The notes under the pieces: generated by a model | Database searches by the model: none | The model's input: only the letters and a program-made list of their open reading frames with translations | What the model was told of the DNA's origin: nothing | Shown: one piece after another, positions 17,517 through 26,570 of the stretch | How positions within the stretch are numbered: the stretch's first letter is position 1 | Layout: each line of letters starts with the position of its first letter | Source of the DNA: Pinibacter soli | GTDB taxonomy: Bacteria > Bacteroidota > Bacteroidia > Chitinophagales > Chitinophagaceae | Direction: 5' to 3' | Length of the DNA: 64,000 nucleotides | Assembly (NCBI RefSeq): GCF_029961145.1 | Contig: NZ_JASBRG010000007.1 | Span: forward strand, 2,274,189-2,338,188 | Position numbers and translations under genes: made by a program

Positions 17517-19061
17517 ATGAAAATAATTTATAACGTGCGTTTGCTGTTACTAACGATCTTGATTGGATCGTTGTGCTTCATAGCATGTAAAAAAGACTCC
17601 GCTCCTGCCAACGATGGATCAACGCAATTGCTAAGCTTTGGCCCAACAGGCGCAAGCCCCGGCGACACCATACGCTTCTTTGGTAATAACCTTGACAAGG
17701 TTACAGAGATCGACTTCCAGAAAGCAACTGTTGCCAGCAACAAATTTGTTCGTCAAAGCGCAACAGAAATTTATCTGGTGGTGCCTGCAACAACAGAGAA
17801 AGGTTATGTTACATTAAAATCACCAACAGGTAATGTAACATCAAAAACGCAATTCAACATCGGCATCGCTGCCACAGTTACTTCCATTACAGGAACTGCA
17901 CGCCCCGGCGATAACGTTACCATTACCGGTAATTATTTAAACTGGGTTAGTGCAGTAACGTTTACCGATGGTAAAGTAGCGACCACATTTGTGAGCCAAA
18001 GTATGACTCAAATCGTGGTAAAAGTTCCTGTTGACGCAAAAACAGGAACGCTGGTGCTTAAATACGCAGGTACAGATTCTGGCTTTGTGGAAACAAAAGA
18101 CACATTGCATGTAACGCTGCCTAAAGCAACTGCACTTGCGCCAAATCCTGTTAAGCACCAAACCAACTTAACTATTACCGGAACAGATCTCGATCTTACA
18201 ACGAAGATCTACTTCACAGGTGTGTCTGCTGCTGTTACCACTTTTGTTAGTCAGTCTGCAACACAAATCGTAGTGAAGGTTCCTGCATCCACAACCGCAG
18301 GCAACGTAACACTGGAAGCCGCATCGGGCGTGCAAACCATTTGCCCTGTTAGCTTGCAGGTATCGTTACCGGCAGTTACGAATATGACGCCGAACCCGGT
18401 TGATCCGCTGGCAAATCTTACCATTACCGGCACAAACCTCGACCTCGTTACTGCGGTAGCATTTCAAAACGCGAATGCCGTAACCACTTTCGTGAGCCAA
18501 TCTGCAACACAGATCGTGGTGAAAGTTCCAAGCGGCGTAACTGAAGGGAAAATAACTTTGAGCGTATTGAACTCTACGCTAACTGTTCAATCTCCAAATA
18601 TTCTTCAGATAACAGGAGCCGTTCCTCCTCCTACCATTGCGCTTCCTTTTTATAAGGATGCTGTAACAAACTGGAATGGATGGACAGGCGATGGTTGGGG
18701 CGGTAATAAAAATTACGCCAACACAACGCCGGTGAGAGAAGGCGACAAATCAATAAAGATAGATTATGTAGGTGGCTGGGGATCGCCATTGCAACTTGGA
18801 GGTGCCACAGTTGCCAAAGGCTCGTACACAACTTTTAAAATTTCAATTTATGGTGCGCCAGGCAGCAACGGCAAAACGGTAAATCTGCAATTAAATGGAG
18901 CTGGAGGCCAGAGCATCACCATAGTTGAAGGCAAATGGACAGACTATGCCTTCCCACTTTCGTCCCTGATCAGCGGCGCGAACATAACGGACATCATACT
19001 GCAGGAAACAACCGGCAACGGCGGCTTTACAGTATATGTAGATGCAATGGGAATTAATTAA
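17517..19061 (+). CDS. Multi-IPT/TIG surface lipoprotein with C-terminal carbohydrate-binding-like domain
   Basis: Second putative surface glycan-binding lipoprotein, 514 residues. The signal peptide ends CFIAC (Cys22, then KKDSAP). Four IPT/TIG domains follow in a row (about 38-115, 118-200, 203-285, 288-367). They are marked by the recurring phrase FVSQSATQIVVKVP, seen almost unchanged in domains 2, 3 and 4 and degenerate in domain 1 (FVRQSATEIYLVVP), so the array grew by recent internal duplication. Residues about 375-514 form a jelly-roll-like domain rich in Trp, Gly and Asn (NWNGWTGDGWGG) that ends GGFTVYVDAMGIN, typical of carbohydrate-binding modules. It is 39 bases downstream of the other TIG lipoprotein. 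The array probably acts as a stalk. Confidence 0.8.
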   Translation: MKIIYNVRLLLLTILIGSLCFIACKKDSAPANDGSTQLLSFGPTGASPGDTIRFFGNNLDKVTEIDFQKATVASNKFVRQSATEIYLVVPATTEKGYVTLKSPTGNVTSKTQFNIGIAATVTSITGTARPGDNVTITGNYLNWVSAVTFTDGKVATTFVSQSMTQIVVKVPVDAKTGTLVLKYAGTDSGFVETKDTLHVTLPKATALAPNPVKHQTNLTITGTDLDLTTKIYFTGVSAAVTTFVSQSATQIVVKVPASTTAGNVTLEAASGVQTICPVSLQVSLPAVTNMTPNPVDPLANLTITGTNLDLVTAVAFQNANAVTTFVSQSATQIVVKVPSGVTEGKITLSVLNSTLTVQSPNILQITGAVPPPTIALPFYKDAVTNWNGWTGDGWGGNKNYANTTPVREGDKSIKIDYVGGWGSPLQLGGATVAKGSYTTFKISIYGAPGSNGKTVNLQLNGAGGQSITIVEGKWTDYAFPLSSLISGANITDIILQETTGNGGFTVYVDAMGIN

Positions 19062-19083
19062 TCTATCTGCAAAACTACAAAAG

Positions 19084-19153
19084 CGAAAAAGGCGATTTGA
19101 GTATTCTGTTTGGCAAAAGCTATACGCTTGCTCAAATTGCTTTTGCTTTTTCG
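19084..19153 (+). terminator. Long hairpin between the last TIG lipoprotein and the GH130 gene
   Basis: CGAAAAAGGCGATTTGAG (19084-19101) pairs with CTCAAATTGCTTTTGCTTTTTCG (19131-19153) with a small bulge. It sits in the 180-base gap inside the locus. It may attenuate or stabilise the surface-protein message so that the cytoplasmic phosphorylase is made at a different level. Confidence 0.55.
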
Positions 19154-19241
19154 TGAGGTAACCCTAATACCGGAAAGATAAAAGTCACCAGTATAACAGC
19201 AATCATTTTCCGGTGAGTGCATGGTTTTAAAAAGCAACTTT

Positions 19242-20450
19242 ATGGAGAAAATATTTAACGAGCGTTTGGAGTATCTGAAGAAAAATCATGAAACCCTTCT
19301 TACACAAAAAAACGAACCACTTGAAGGCGGTAACGGCATCATCAAAAGGTTTCACCATCCTGCACTAACAGCTGCACACATCCCAATCACATGGCGCTAT
19401 GATCTTAACGAATCCACCAATCCCTACTTAATGGAACGCTTTGGTGTGAATACCGTTTTCAATACAGGCGCCATAAAATGGAACAATAAATACATCTTAA
19501 TGCCGCGTGTTGAAAGCAATGATCGCAAATCATTTTTCGCCATTGCAGAAAGCGATAACGGCATTGATAATTTTAAATTCTGGGATGAACCCGTTGTTAT
19601 TCCCGAAACAGAAAATCCGGATACGAACATATACGACATGCGTTTGGTAGCCCATGATGATGGCTGGATCTATGGCTTGTTCTGTACAGAAAGAAAAGAT
19701 CCTGCGGCAGCTCCCGGCGATCAAAGCTCTGCGGTGGCACAATGCGGCATTGTGCGCAGTAAGGATTTAAAGAAATGGGAACGCCTTCCTGATCTTAAAA
19801 CAAAATCGCCACAGCAGCGCAATGTTGTTTTGCATCCTGAATTTGTAAACGGCAAATATGCATTTTACACGCGTCCGCAGGACAGCTTTATCGAAGCAGG
19901 ACAAGGCGGTGGTATTGCATTTGGATTGAGTGATAGAATTATTGGAGCGGAAGTAACCGAAGAAACAGTCATCGATCCGAAAATGTACCACACCGTCAAT
20001 GAGCTAAAGAACGGACAGGGCCCAGCACCTGTCAAAACAAAATATGGATGGCTGCATCTTGCACACGGTGTGCGCAACACCGCGGCCGGTCTGCGTTACG
20101 TGCTCTACCTGTTTATGACAGATTTGAAAGATCTCACAAAAATCACTTACAAACCTGCCGGTTATTTTATTGCACCTGAAGGTGATGAAAGAACCGGCGA
20201 TGTTTCAAACGTGGTGTTCAGCAATGGTTGGATAATGGATGACGATGGCAAGGTATTTATTTATTACGCTTCATCAGACAGCCGCGTACACGTTGCAGTT
20301 TCCACCATCGATCAGTTACTGGATTATGTAATGAATACGCCGTCGGATGGTCTGCGTTCAGCGACTACAGTACAAAGACTTCTTGGTATGATCAACGCGA
20401 ACAAAGCTTATGTTCGTGAGCAAAAGCTACAGCCTGCTAATAGTAATTAA
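19242..20450 (+). CDS. GH130 subfamily 1 glycoside phosphorylase (probable 4-O-beta-mannosyl-glucose phosphorylase)
   Basis: Cytoplasmic phosphorylase; GH130_1 enzymes convert mannosyl-beta-1,4-glucose and phosphate to mannose-1-phosphate and glucose. The ATG at 19242 (MEKIFNERLEYL) is preferred over 19221, because family members begin at this point; 402 residues result. Family-wide segments are intact: FGVNTVFNTGAI, RVESNDRKSFF, NIYDMRL with the presumed catalytic Asp at residue 132 (the Bacteroides fragilis enzyme uses Asp131, from memory), IYGLFCTERKD, SSAVAQCGI, QQRNVVLHPEF and GWLHLAHGVRNT. The phosphate-binding basic residues of these stretches are present. It is the only carbohydrate-active enzyme in the SusC/D locus, and is followed by a terminator. 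Subfamily call is good; exact substrate is inferred. Confidence 0.88.
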   Translation: MEKIFNERLEYLKKNHETLLTQKNEPLEGGNGIIKRFHHPALTAAHIPITWRYDLNESTNPYLMERFGVNTVFNTGAIKWNNKYILMPRVESNDRKSFFAIAESDNGIDNFKFWDEPVVIPETENPDTNIYDMRLVAHDDGWIYGLFCTERKDPAAAPGDQSSAVAQCGIVRSKDLKKWERLPDLKTKSPQQRNVVLHPEFVNGKYAFYTRPQDSFIEAGQGGGIAFGLSDRIIGAEVTEETVIDPKMYHTVNELKNGQGPAPVKTKYGWLHLAHGVRNTAAGLRYVLYLFMTDLKDLTKITYKPAGYFIAPEGDERTGDVSNVVFSNGWIMDDDGKVFIYYASSDSRVHVAVSTIDQLLDYVMNTPSDGLRSATTVQRLLGMINANKAYVREQKLQPANSN

Positions 20451-20497
20451 AAAGTAAAAAGTTTCTCATTACCCCTAACCCATAACCCTTAGAACCG

Positions 20498-20520
20498 CCG
20501 CTCCAATGGAGCGGTTTTTT
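20498..20520 (+). terminator. Rho-independent terminator of the SusC/D-GH130 locus
   Basis: A perfect 7-bp GC-rich stem CCGCTCC / GGAGCGG with the loop AAT is followed by TTTTTT. It stands 47 bases after the GH130 stop codon and closes the locus. Confidence 0.9.
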
Positions 20521-20893
20521 GTTTTTTGGAACCAGGCATTTGTAATTCTCTGCATCATCGTTGCGTCGTCCCGATTCGATTCCTCATCGAGATTCCGATA
20601 CGCAGTAAAATCGGAACTTCAACGCAGGGAATTCTATTGGGTGAACGAGGTTTCAATCCGGCAAACCGTCATTGTAAGCCCCGGCCGAGAGTGAATGCAT
20701 CAATTTCAAAACAAAGCAGCACAGCCAACAACGGGGGCGAAGCAATCTCAAACACGCTGCCAGAGATTGCTTAGGTCACACGCCGCTATATTGATTTGTT
20801 TTTGTAATGCAGACATTCATTCTCCGAAGGCCTCGCAATGACGGTGCGGGCTTGCTTTAATTTCTACAAACAGATTCGTTATTTGTATGAAAT
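20521..20893. repeat. Palindromic intergenic repeat, family A copy 2
   Basis: No gene was found between the terminator and the convergent CHAT gene. At 20667-20844 the family A words return: CGTCATTG (20667-20674), GAAGCAATCTC (20739-20749), GAGATTGCTT (20763-20772) and CGCAATGACG (20834-20843), in the same order as copy 1. The stretch 20555-20640 also holds short self-complementary words (CGATTC, GATTCC, ATCGG). Confidence 0.8.
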
Positions 20894-23800
20894 TCATCGC
20901 CTGGAACTGGAAGAGTTTACATGTTCATTTGTCTGTGCTTTCCCTCCCCATACCTGTTTTTCCAATCCTTCCTTAAGATTATCAACTCTCGATTTTAAGT
21001 TATTGCCACTCTCTATAGAAGAAACACCCAACAAGTCGCACAAAGCTTCCAGGGCTTCTATTTCATCTAAGTGCTTTCCTTTGCTGGCTGCATTTCTCCA
21101 AACGTAACTGCACCAATTCAAAAGATCCTGCCAAACACCAGCTTCGTCCTTGCCAGACGGAACAATTGGTGGTCGAGGTCCTAAAATAATACACGTAAGG
21201 TAGCACCAGAAATATTCCATCGATTCCCAATAGTCCAATCGTCTGTTATCGCTTGCACTATACAATACGTTCATACGACTCCTTATTATCTTCCAACGCT
21301 TATCAATCGCACTACCGGTTTGGGGCTTCTTACCGGGCCGTAAATTATCCAGTAGCAGAAAATGACATAAGGCAGAAATATTATCACCCTTCTTGCTAAT
21401 TGCCTGTTGGTAAAACTCAAATGCACCATCGCAGGCAGCTTTTTTATCGTTAGGATTTTTAGCTATCAACGCTTTTTTCTTGTACGTTTCAGCAATAAGC
21501 ATAAGCCTCTCTGACGTTTCTTTTATATTATTCAACTGTTTCAACTCTCCAATTATCACGTCTATTTGTTTTAGTTGTGATGGGCTTGCATTTAGCGGTC
21601 CGGTAGTAAATACAAGATCTCTCGCTTTGGTAATACAATATTTTTCCAATGCCGCCACTGAGAAATCTGCCAGCTCCTGTGCACGCAATAAATCAAATTG
21701 CTTAACAGAAGATGCGTAATCCGCAAGTTCATAAAAGATCAACGCCTGCTGCTCAAGTGTCTTACCATTACTCATTTCAGCCTTTTCAATCGCATCGGAA
21801 ATCAATCCAAGTTTTACTCTCGAATCTTCGCAGGAGATCGTTCTTGTATCAAGATTTCGCCTCAAATTAATGAGCTGTATTTCCGCTTCATCTTTAAAAA
21901 GATAAACTGGTGCCTTTTGTTTCGCATCGCTTTTTGACGCTCTGTTTCTGAGTTTATAGTAAGGATCTCCATAACACTGATAAGCACCCCACGTGTTATT
22001 GGAATTGACATCTTTATAAATAGTGTTTCTTGCCTTTTTTACTGCTTCGCCAAATGCCTCACCATTCATCATCTCCGAATAAAACCTGATCGCGAACTCG
22101 GATGCTGCATCATCATTTACGGCCCATCCTGCGGCAATCACAGCCTTCACGCCCATATCAATTAGTTCTGTACCGATGTTGGCCGCCAACTTGTATCTGT
22201 TTTGAAGATACACTTCATAGTCAGGATTAACTTTACCTAAATGGCAACAGTTAATAAACACCAGTTCAGGAACTGTGCTCATTTGTTTTATCGCGTTAAC
22301 CGACAAAAACAAATCTTTCCCTATCACCATTCCCGAATTATTTACATCAGCAGGATTAAAGAGGCCGTGTCCTGCCAAATGCATGATCTTAAATTCCTTG
22401 CTGTAAATCTCTGGTATTATCTTCTCAGCAGTTTCTCCGATCAGCGAAACCTTCGGATAATTATTTACCTCCAACAGTTTTCCAACGTTTATGCCTTCTC
22501 TTTCTGCTCCTTTCAATTGCGGCAAAAAACCATTCGTTACCGGATCAGCGACAACTAACGCTAAATCAGTTGAAGCCCGCCTGATATCTGCGCGGTAACT
22601 GGATGTCGCCAATTGCCTGATCATGCCGGCATTTATGCACAAAGGTTTTGCATCGTTTACACTATCCTGCAATAACTCCCATGGATATGCTGCGGCATCC
22701 TTGTCCAGCACCCACAAAAGACTACCATTCTTTTTAAGATTTTGTTTAAACTGGTTGGGTATCATTAACTCAAACAGTGTTTTTGCAAGAGTAGCATCCC
22801 ATTGATTTTGTGTGGACATTTGCTCAATAAAAAGATCTATAAGCGGTGTACTGCTAAAAAGTTCCATTTCTTCTTCCCGTGCTTCATTTGTACCTGCGTT
22901 AAAAACTATACTGGGAAGTTCTTTTATAACGTTCTTCGAATCTGCCGGCACTTCCTTTGGCTTTTTAAACCTCACAGAAATCCGGTTCCACCACGCCTCG
23001 GTCATAGCTGATAAATTGAGCGTTTTTTGAGCGCCAAACATTTCACGTATTTTCCTTTCAACCAGCCTTATGTTATAGGTGTTATTTTCGTTGCTTTCAA
23101 TTCTTGTAAGGGAATAAAGACAACTAAACGCTTTGTCTTCATATAGCTCTACAAATTCCAGATTTTGCACAAGTCTTACACCTTCATTGTCTTTTTGCAC
23201 CCCCTGCATTTTGGTGTTGGCACTATTCACGCCTTCTATGATCGCCTTTATGGAACTGTCTATAGTCAGGCCACCATAACCACATCCAATCATTAAAGCA
23301 GAAAGTCCAACTTCCGATGTATCAGGCTTTCTACTATTGATGTCCAGCAGATGTTTTAAAACTCCTTTTTCTACCGTTGCAGAAAGTAGAAATGGCGTGA
23401 GCTTGCCTGCCTCGCCCAGTCCCACGATGATTGCGCCTGCAATCCTATCGGTTTGAATGTTACCGGCAACAATTGTATTGGTGCCAATATCCCCGGGATA
23501 AATACCAAGAGCACTTCTCTTAACAAGATTGTTGTTTAGTGCACTATTGATTGCCGCCTCAGCATATAAAATGCCATCGTTTGCAAAGTGCCCCGCCACT
23601 ATATAATGAGAAGCGTAGTCCAAACAACCGCAACTAACGGACACGGATAGTGGCACCTGGTTTGCCCGTTGTATATTCTCATTCGAAATACCGAGTACAT
23701 TGTTTGAAATACCTCTTTCTGAAAGATCGAAATTGTACGTAACCGGTGAACGGAAGCTTTCTGCCCCACCTCTCACCAAAGGCTTTTGATTACTAATTAA

Positions 23801-26296
23801 AGTAGTGGAGCCGCTGGAAAGTATCTGCTCAATACCATCAAAGATCTTTGGTTCATTTGCCAATGCTCCATGAGACACGTTTACATAGTATACCTGCTTT
23901 TCATACTTTTCAGTCATTTGTTTAGGAATACCCATTTCCCATGTCACGCTTTGGTCACCTTCTGCAGTGCTTAGAAAAACAAGTTCTGTTCTCGGCGGAA
24001 TCATGTCATTATAATATCCGCAAGGCGTGGCTTTATCCTGTCCCGCTATGTAAACAATATTGGTATAATCGATCTCATCCCTTTTAGCGAGAATATTGTC
24101 GCGGTATTTAGCAAAAATATCCAGTTGCTCAGTGGAAGGAAGCGGCCAGTCGCCATCACCTAATGCATTTGCCATTTCTTTCCAAATCTTCTGCTTACCA
24201 AAATCATTTCCTCCATCTGTAGTAATCGGCAACAAACTTAATATTCCGGGGAAAGTTGAAAACATGCTGATCAACTCTTTCTTTGTGTGCCTTATATCAA
24301 GCATACTAAGAGAATGAATGATGGAATCGCTGCCAAACAAAACGGTAAGTATGCGATACGAACCGCCGAGTGGTGCGCCAAGGAATAACAGTTTAAAGCC
24401 TTCCGATTTGTTTAACAGTGTCCATGTTTCTTTATGGTTAATGATAAAATCGCGGACCAACACACCGCCCATCGAGTGACCTATTATTTTGATGGGCTGA
24501 TTAAATTTTAGCAACTCAACGATTTTGTCATTAAAATCTTTTGCACTGTCTTGCAATTGCTTTCGCCAATCAAATGGGTATATCACCACATCATAGTTAT
24601 GTGAAAGGCGTGTGGCCAATTGCTTATAAGAAGATGAAATCAAAGATGTAGCAGTTATGCCTTTATCATCCACTCTTTCCATTTTCAATAACCCTCCGCC
24701 AAGTGCAGAAATGTAATTGAGCCATAGTTTATCTTTTCCTTTTGACAAGTTAGAACCCATAATACCCGGCAATAAAACAACGATAGGTTTCTTGCCTGAT
24801 GGCACATCTGTAAATGGAAAAAGTTCGCCATGATCCAGGCCTCTATCGCTAGCAGGCACTTCATATTGACTAACGCTTGCAAAACCGGGAATAGGTTTTC
24901 CATCTTCAGTTTTCAATGCTCCAATGATCGCAGCGTTGGTTTTACTGTTAAGGAAATAACTGAAATGATCGACTGTTCCTCCCTGGTCGAAAAAATATTG
25001 GATATCGCCATTTCTGCGGGTTCCCAAATACATGGAATCCGTATTAACGACCAGATCGTTCCTCTGCTGGAAAAACAATTTTCCCAGAATGACACCAACA
25101 CTTTTTAGGCTGAGGCTAATAGCACCGTTACCGGATATTACGGCAAGAGATTGCGCACTAATAGAAGCTTCTTCATTTCTATCATTGAGCACCTTAATAA
25201 ATGGCGAATCAGGAGACATTGCTTCTATGCCCGGCAATGTTTTCACATCGGCTTTTGTTTTAACTGTTTCTGCAATCAGTTCCTTGAAAACATCCCCAAT
25301 AACATTTGCACTGCCTCCTAAAAAATTGAATAACGCATTGAATATATTGTCCAGTCTTTTAGACGCCAATCTCGTACCTGCCGCAGGGCACGCAACACGA
25401 ACGAACTTTTTTACTTTTATTTTTCTTTTACCAAATTCCTTGTCTAACTCCCTGATGCAATTAATGTCTTCTGTTCTTCCCTCCATCTGCAGAATACGCA
25501 TTTGCGCATCTGAAAATCCGAGAAAGCTTTTATCGTCGTCTTTGGAATAACGGCAAAGTATATCGCCCACCAAACCACCACGCGAATGACTTATTATATG
25601 CAAATTCAGGTTTGCTTGTTCAGGCAGTTGCGTTACAAAATTCAGCACGTTTTGCAAGGGGCTTATTGTAAGTGTGCGGTGCTCAAACGCGAGAACGTTT
25701 TTGTAGGTATTGTGGATATAGTTCCAGGAATCAACATTTTTGTCAAACTTCCCGAAACCTCCAATGGTATTTGAATTGGTACCGTGTATAAATAAAAGAA
25801 CAGGCGAATCCTTTGACAGTTCTTCGTAATTAACTTTATCTAAAACAAAGTCTTTACGCAGTACACATAAACGATCTTTTCCTTCAACCAACTTTCCTTC
25901 CAGCTTTGCAGCAATTGTTTTTATTCCATCCGGGATAGCATCCTTTGCAAACACGTTAAGGAGTTTTAAAGCAGCCTGCCCCACAACGCCACGTTCACTA
26001 TCAACATTTGCAATAGCATTGGGCACTACAAACTCTCCGGATCTGTTTGGCACGTTTACATCAGGAAACAATTCATGCAGCGTAGAAGCATCACACATCC
26101 AGCTGGAGTCATCTTCAAACACAAACTGCAATAAACGATCTGACTTCTCAAGAGAAATAGGATGAGTTTCCTGTGCACCTCTTGTTGCGGCACCGATCAG
26201 ATAACTATCCACTAGTTTCGCGCCTTCAATAGCGGCATTGGGATTATCAATCTTTTCGCCTTTTACTACTATTTGCCTGGGGTTAAGTTCGTTCAC
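20894..26296 (-). CDS. Giant CHAT-protease protein with two alpha/beta-hydrolase domains
   Basis: An 1800-residue protein without a signal peptide. Domains in order: (1) alpha/beta hydrolase at about 150-310, with LLFIHGTNS at 167-175 and a nucleophile elbow SHSRGG (Ser238; the first Gly of GxSxG is Ser). (2) A second, LCAT/PGAP1-like hydrolase at about 500-815, with PGIMGSN (510-516), GHSMGG (Ser608), FLGAPLGGS, and a possible catalytic His in NVSHGALAN. (3) A region at about 880-1030 with GHFANDGILYAEAAI and IIVGLGEAGKLT, which resembles the macro-like N-terminal fold of M17 peptidases or a macrodomain. (4) A CHAT caspase-like domain at about 1170-1450, with His1310 (HLAGHG) and Cys1351 (FINCCHLG). 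(5) An alpha-helical tail. The start is GTG. It converges on the sugar locus and lies 274 bases downstream of an OmpA-type gene. CHAT proteins are often proteolytic effectors in stress, death or defence systems; the target here is unknown. Confidence 0.85.
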   Translation of the reverse strand: MNELNPRQIVVKGEKIDNPNAAIEGAKLVDSYLIGAATRGAQETHPISLEKSDRLLQFVFEDDSSWMCDASTLHELFPDVNVPNRSGEFVVPNAIANVDSERGVVGQAALKLLNVFAKDAIPDGIKTIAAKLEGKLVEGKDRLCVLRKDFVLDKVNYEELSKDSPVLLFIHGTNSNTIGGFGKFDKNVDSWNYIHNTYKNVLAFEHRTLTISPLQNVLNFVTQLPEQANLNLHIISHSRGGLVGDILCRYSKDDDKSFLGFSDAQMRILQMEGRTEDINCIRELDKEFGKRKIKVKKFVRVACPAAGTRLASKRLDNIFNALFNFLGGSANVIGDVFKELIAETVKTKADVKTLPGIEAMSPDSPFIKVLNDRNEEASISAQSLAVISGNGAISLSLKSVGVILGKLFFQQRNDLVVNTDSMYLGTRRNGDIQYFFDQGGTVDHFSYFLNSKTNAAIIGALKTEDGKPIPGFASVSQYEVPASDRGLDHGELFPFTDVPSGKKPIVVLLPGIMGSNLSKGKDKLWLNYISALGGGLLKMERVDDKGITATSLISSSYKQLATRLSHNYDVVIYPFDWRKQLQDSAKDFNDKIVELLKFNQPIKIIGHSMGGVLVRDFIINHKETWTLLNKSEGFKLLFLGAPLGGSYRILTVLFGSDSIIHSLSMLDIRHTKKELISMFSTFPGILSLLPITTDGGNDFGKQKIWKEMANALGDGDWPLPSTEQLDIFAKYRDNILAKRDEIDYTNIVYIAGQDKATPCGYYNDMIPPRTELVFLSTAEGDQSVTWEMGIPKQMTEKYEKQVYYVNVSHGALANEPKIFDGIEQILSSGSTTLISNQKPLVRGGAESFRSPVTYNFDLSERGISNNVLGISNENIQRANQVPLSVSVSCGCLDYASHYIVAGHFANDGILYAEAAINSALNNNLVKRSALGIYPGDIGTNTIVAGNIQTDRIAGAIIVGLGEAGKLTPFLLSATVEKGVLKHLLDINSRKPDTSEVGLSALMIGCGYGGLTIDSSIKAIIEGVNSANTKMQGVQKDNEGVRLVQNLEFVELYEDKAFSCLYSLTRIESNENNTYNIRLVERKIREMFGAQKTLNLSAMTEAWWNRISVRFKKPKEVPADSKNVIKELPSIVFNAGTNEAREEEMELFSSTPLIDLFIEQMSTQNQWDATLAKTLFELMIPNQFKQNLKKNGSLLWVLDKDAAAYPWELLQDSVNDAKPLCINAGMIRQLATSSYRADIRRASTDLALVVADPVTNGFLPQLKGAEREGINVGKLLEVNNYPKVSLIGETAEKIIPEIYSKEFKIMHLAGHGLFNPADVNNSGMVIGKDLFLSVNAIKQMSTVPELVFINCCHLGKVNPDYEVYLQNRYKLAANIGTELIDMGVKAVIAAGWAVNDDAASEFAIRFYSEMMNGEAFGEAVKKARNTIYKDVNSNNTWGAYQCYGDPYYKLRNRASKSDAKQKAPVYLFKDEAEIQLINLRRNLDTRTISCEDSRVKLGLISDAIEKAEMSNGKTLEQQALIFYELADYASSVKQFDLLRAQELADFSVAALEKYCITKARDLVFTTGPLNASPSQLKQIDVIIGELKQLNNIKETSERLMLIAETYKKKALIAKNPNDKKAACDGAFEFYQQAISKKGDNISALCHFLLLDNLRPGKKPQTGSAIDKRWKIIRSRMNVLYSASDNRRLDYWESMEYFWCYLTCIILGPRPPIVPSGKDEAGVWQDLLNWCSYVWRNAASKGKHLDEIEALEALCDLLGVSSIESGNNLKSRVDNLKEGLEKQVWGGKAQTNEHVNSSSSRR

Positions 26297-26503
26297 AATG
26301 GTGGTATTTGGTAGTTAAAAAATAATCGCGGGGGTATTTATCTTTTGACAAAAGAAGATACCCGTCAGTAATAGTGACAATAACAATACAAGTAAACTTG
26401 ATAAGCTAAATATTTGATAGGAATGTTGGATAAGGTTTAGGAGGTATGCGGATATGCAAAGAAAGTCGAATTTTCAAACTTTTGCAATAGGCAAAAACAA
26501 CAA

Positions 26504-26554
26504 CCGAGTAACTAAACCTGAAGACAAACTTGCCCTTCAGGTATAGTTACCCGG
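26504..26554. terminator. Palindrome at the 3' end of the DUF937-OmpA gene
   Basis: CCGAGTAACTAAACCTGAAG (26504-26523) pairs with CTTCAGGTATAGTTACCCGG (26535-26554), 18 of 20 positions. It starts 16 bases past the stop codon of the minus-strand OmpA gene and is flanked by the words CAGTTATTCAGTTATT that recur at other gene ends here. Confidence 0.65.
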
Positions 26555-26570
26555 CTATTCAGTTATTCAG

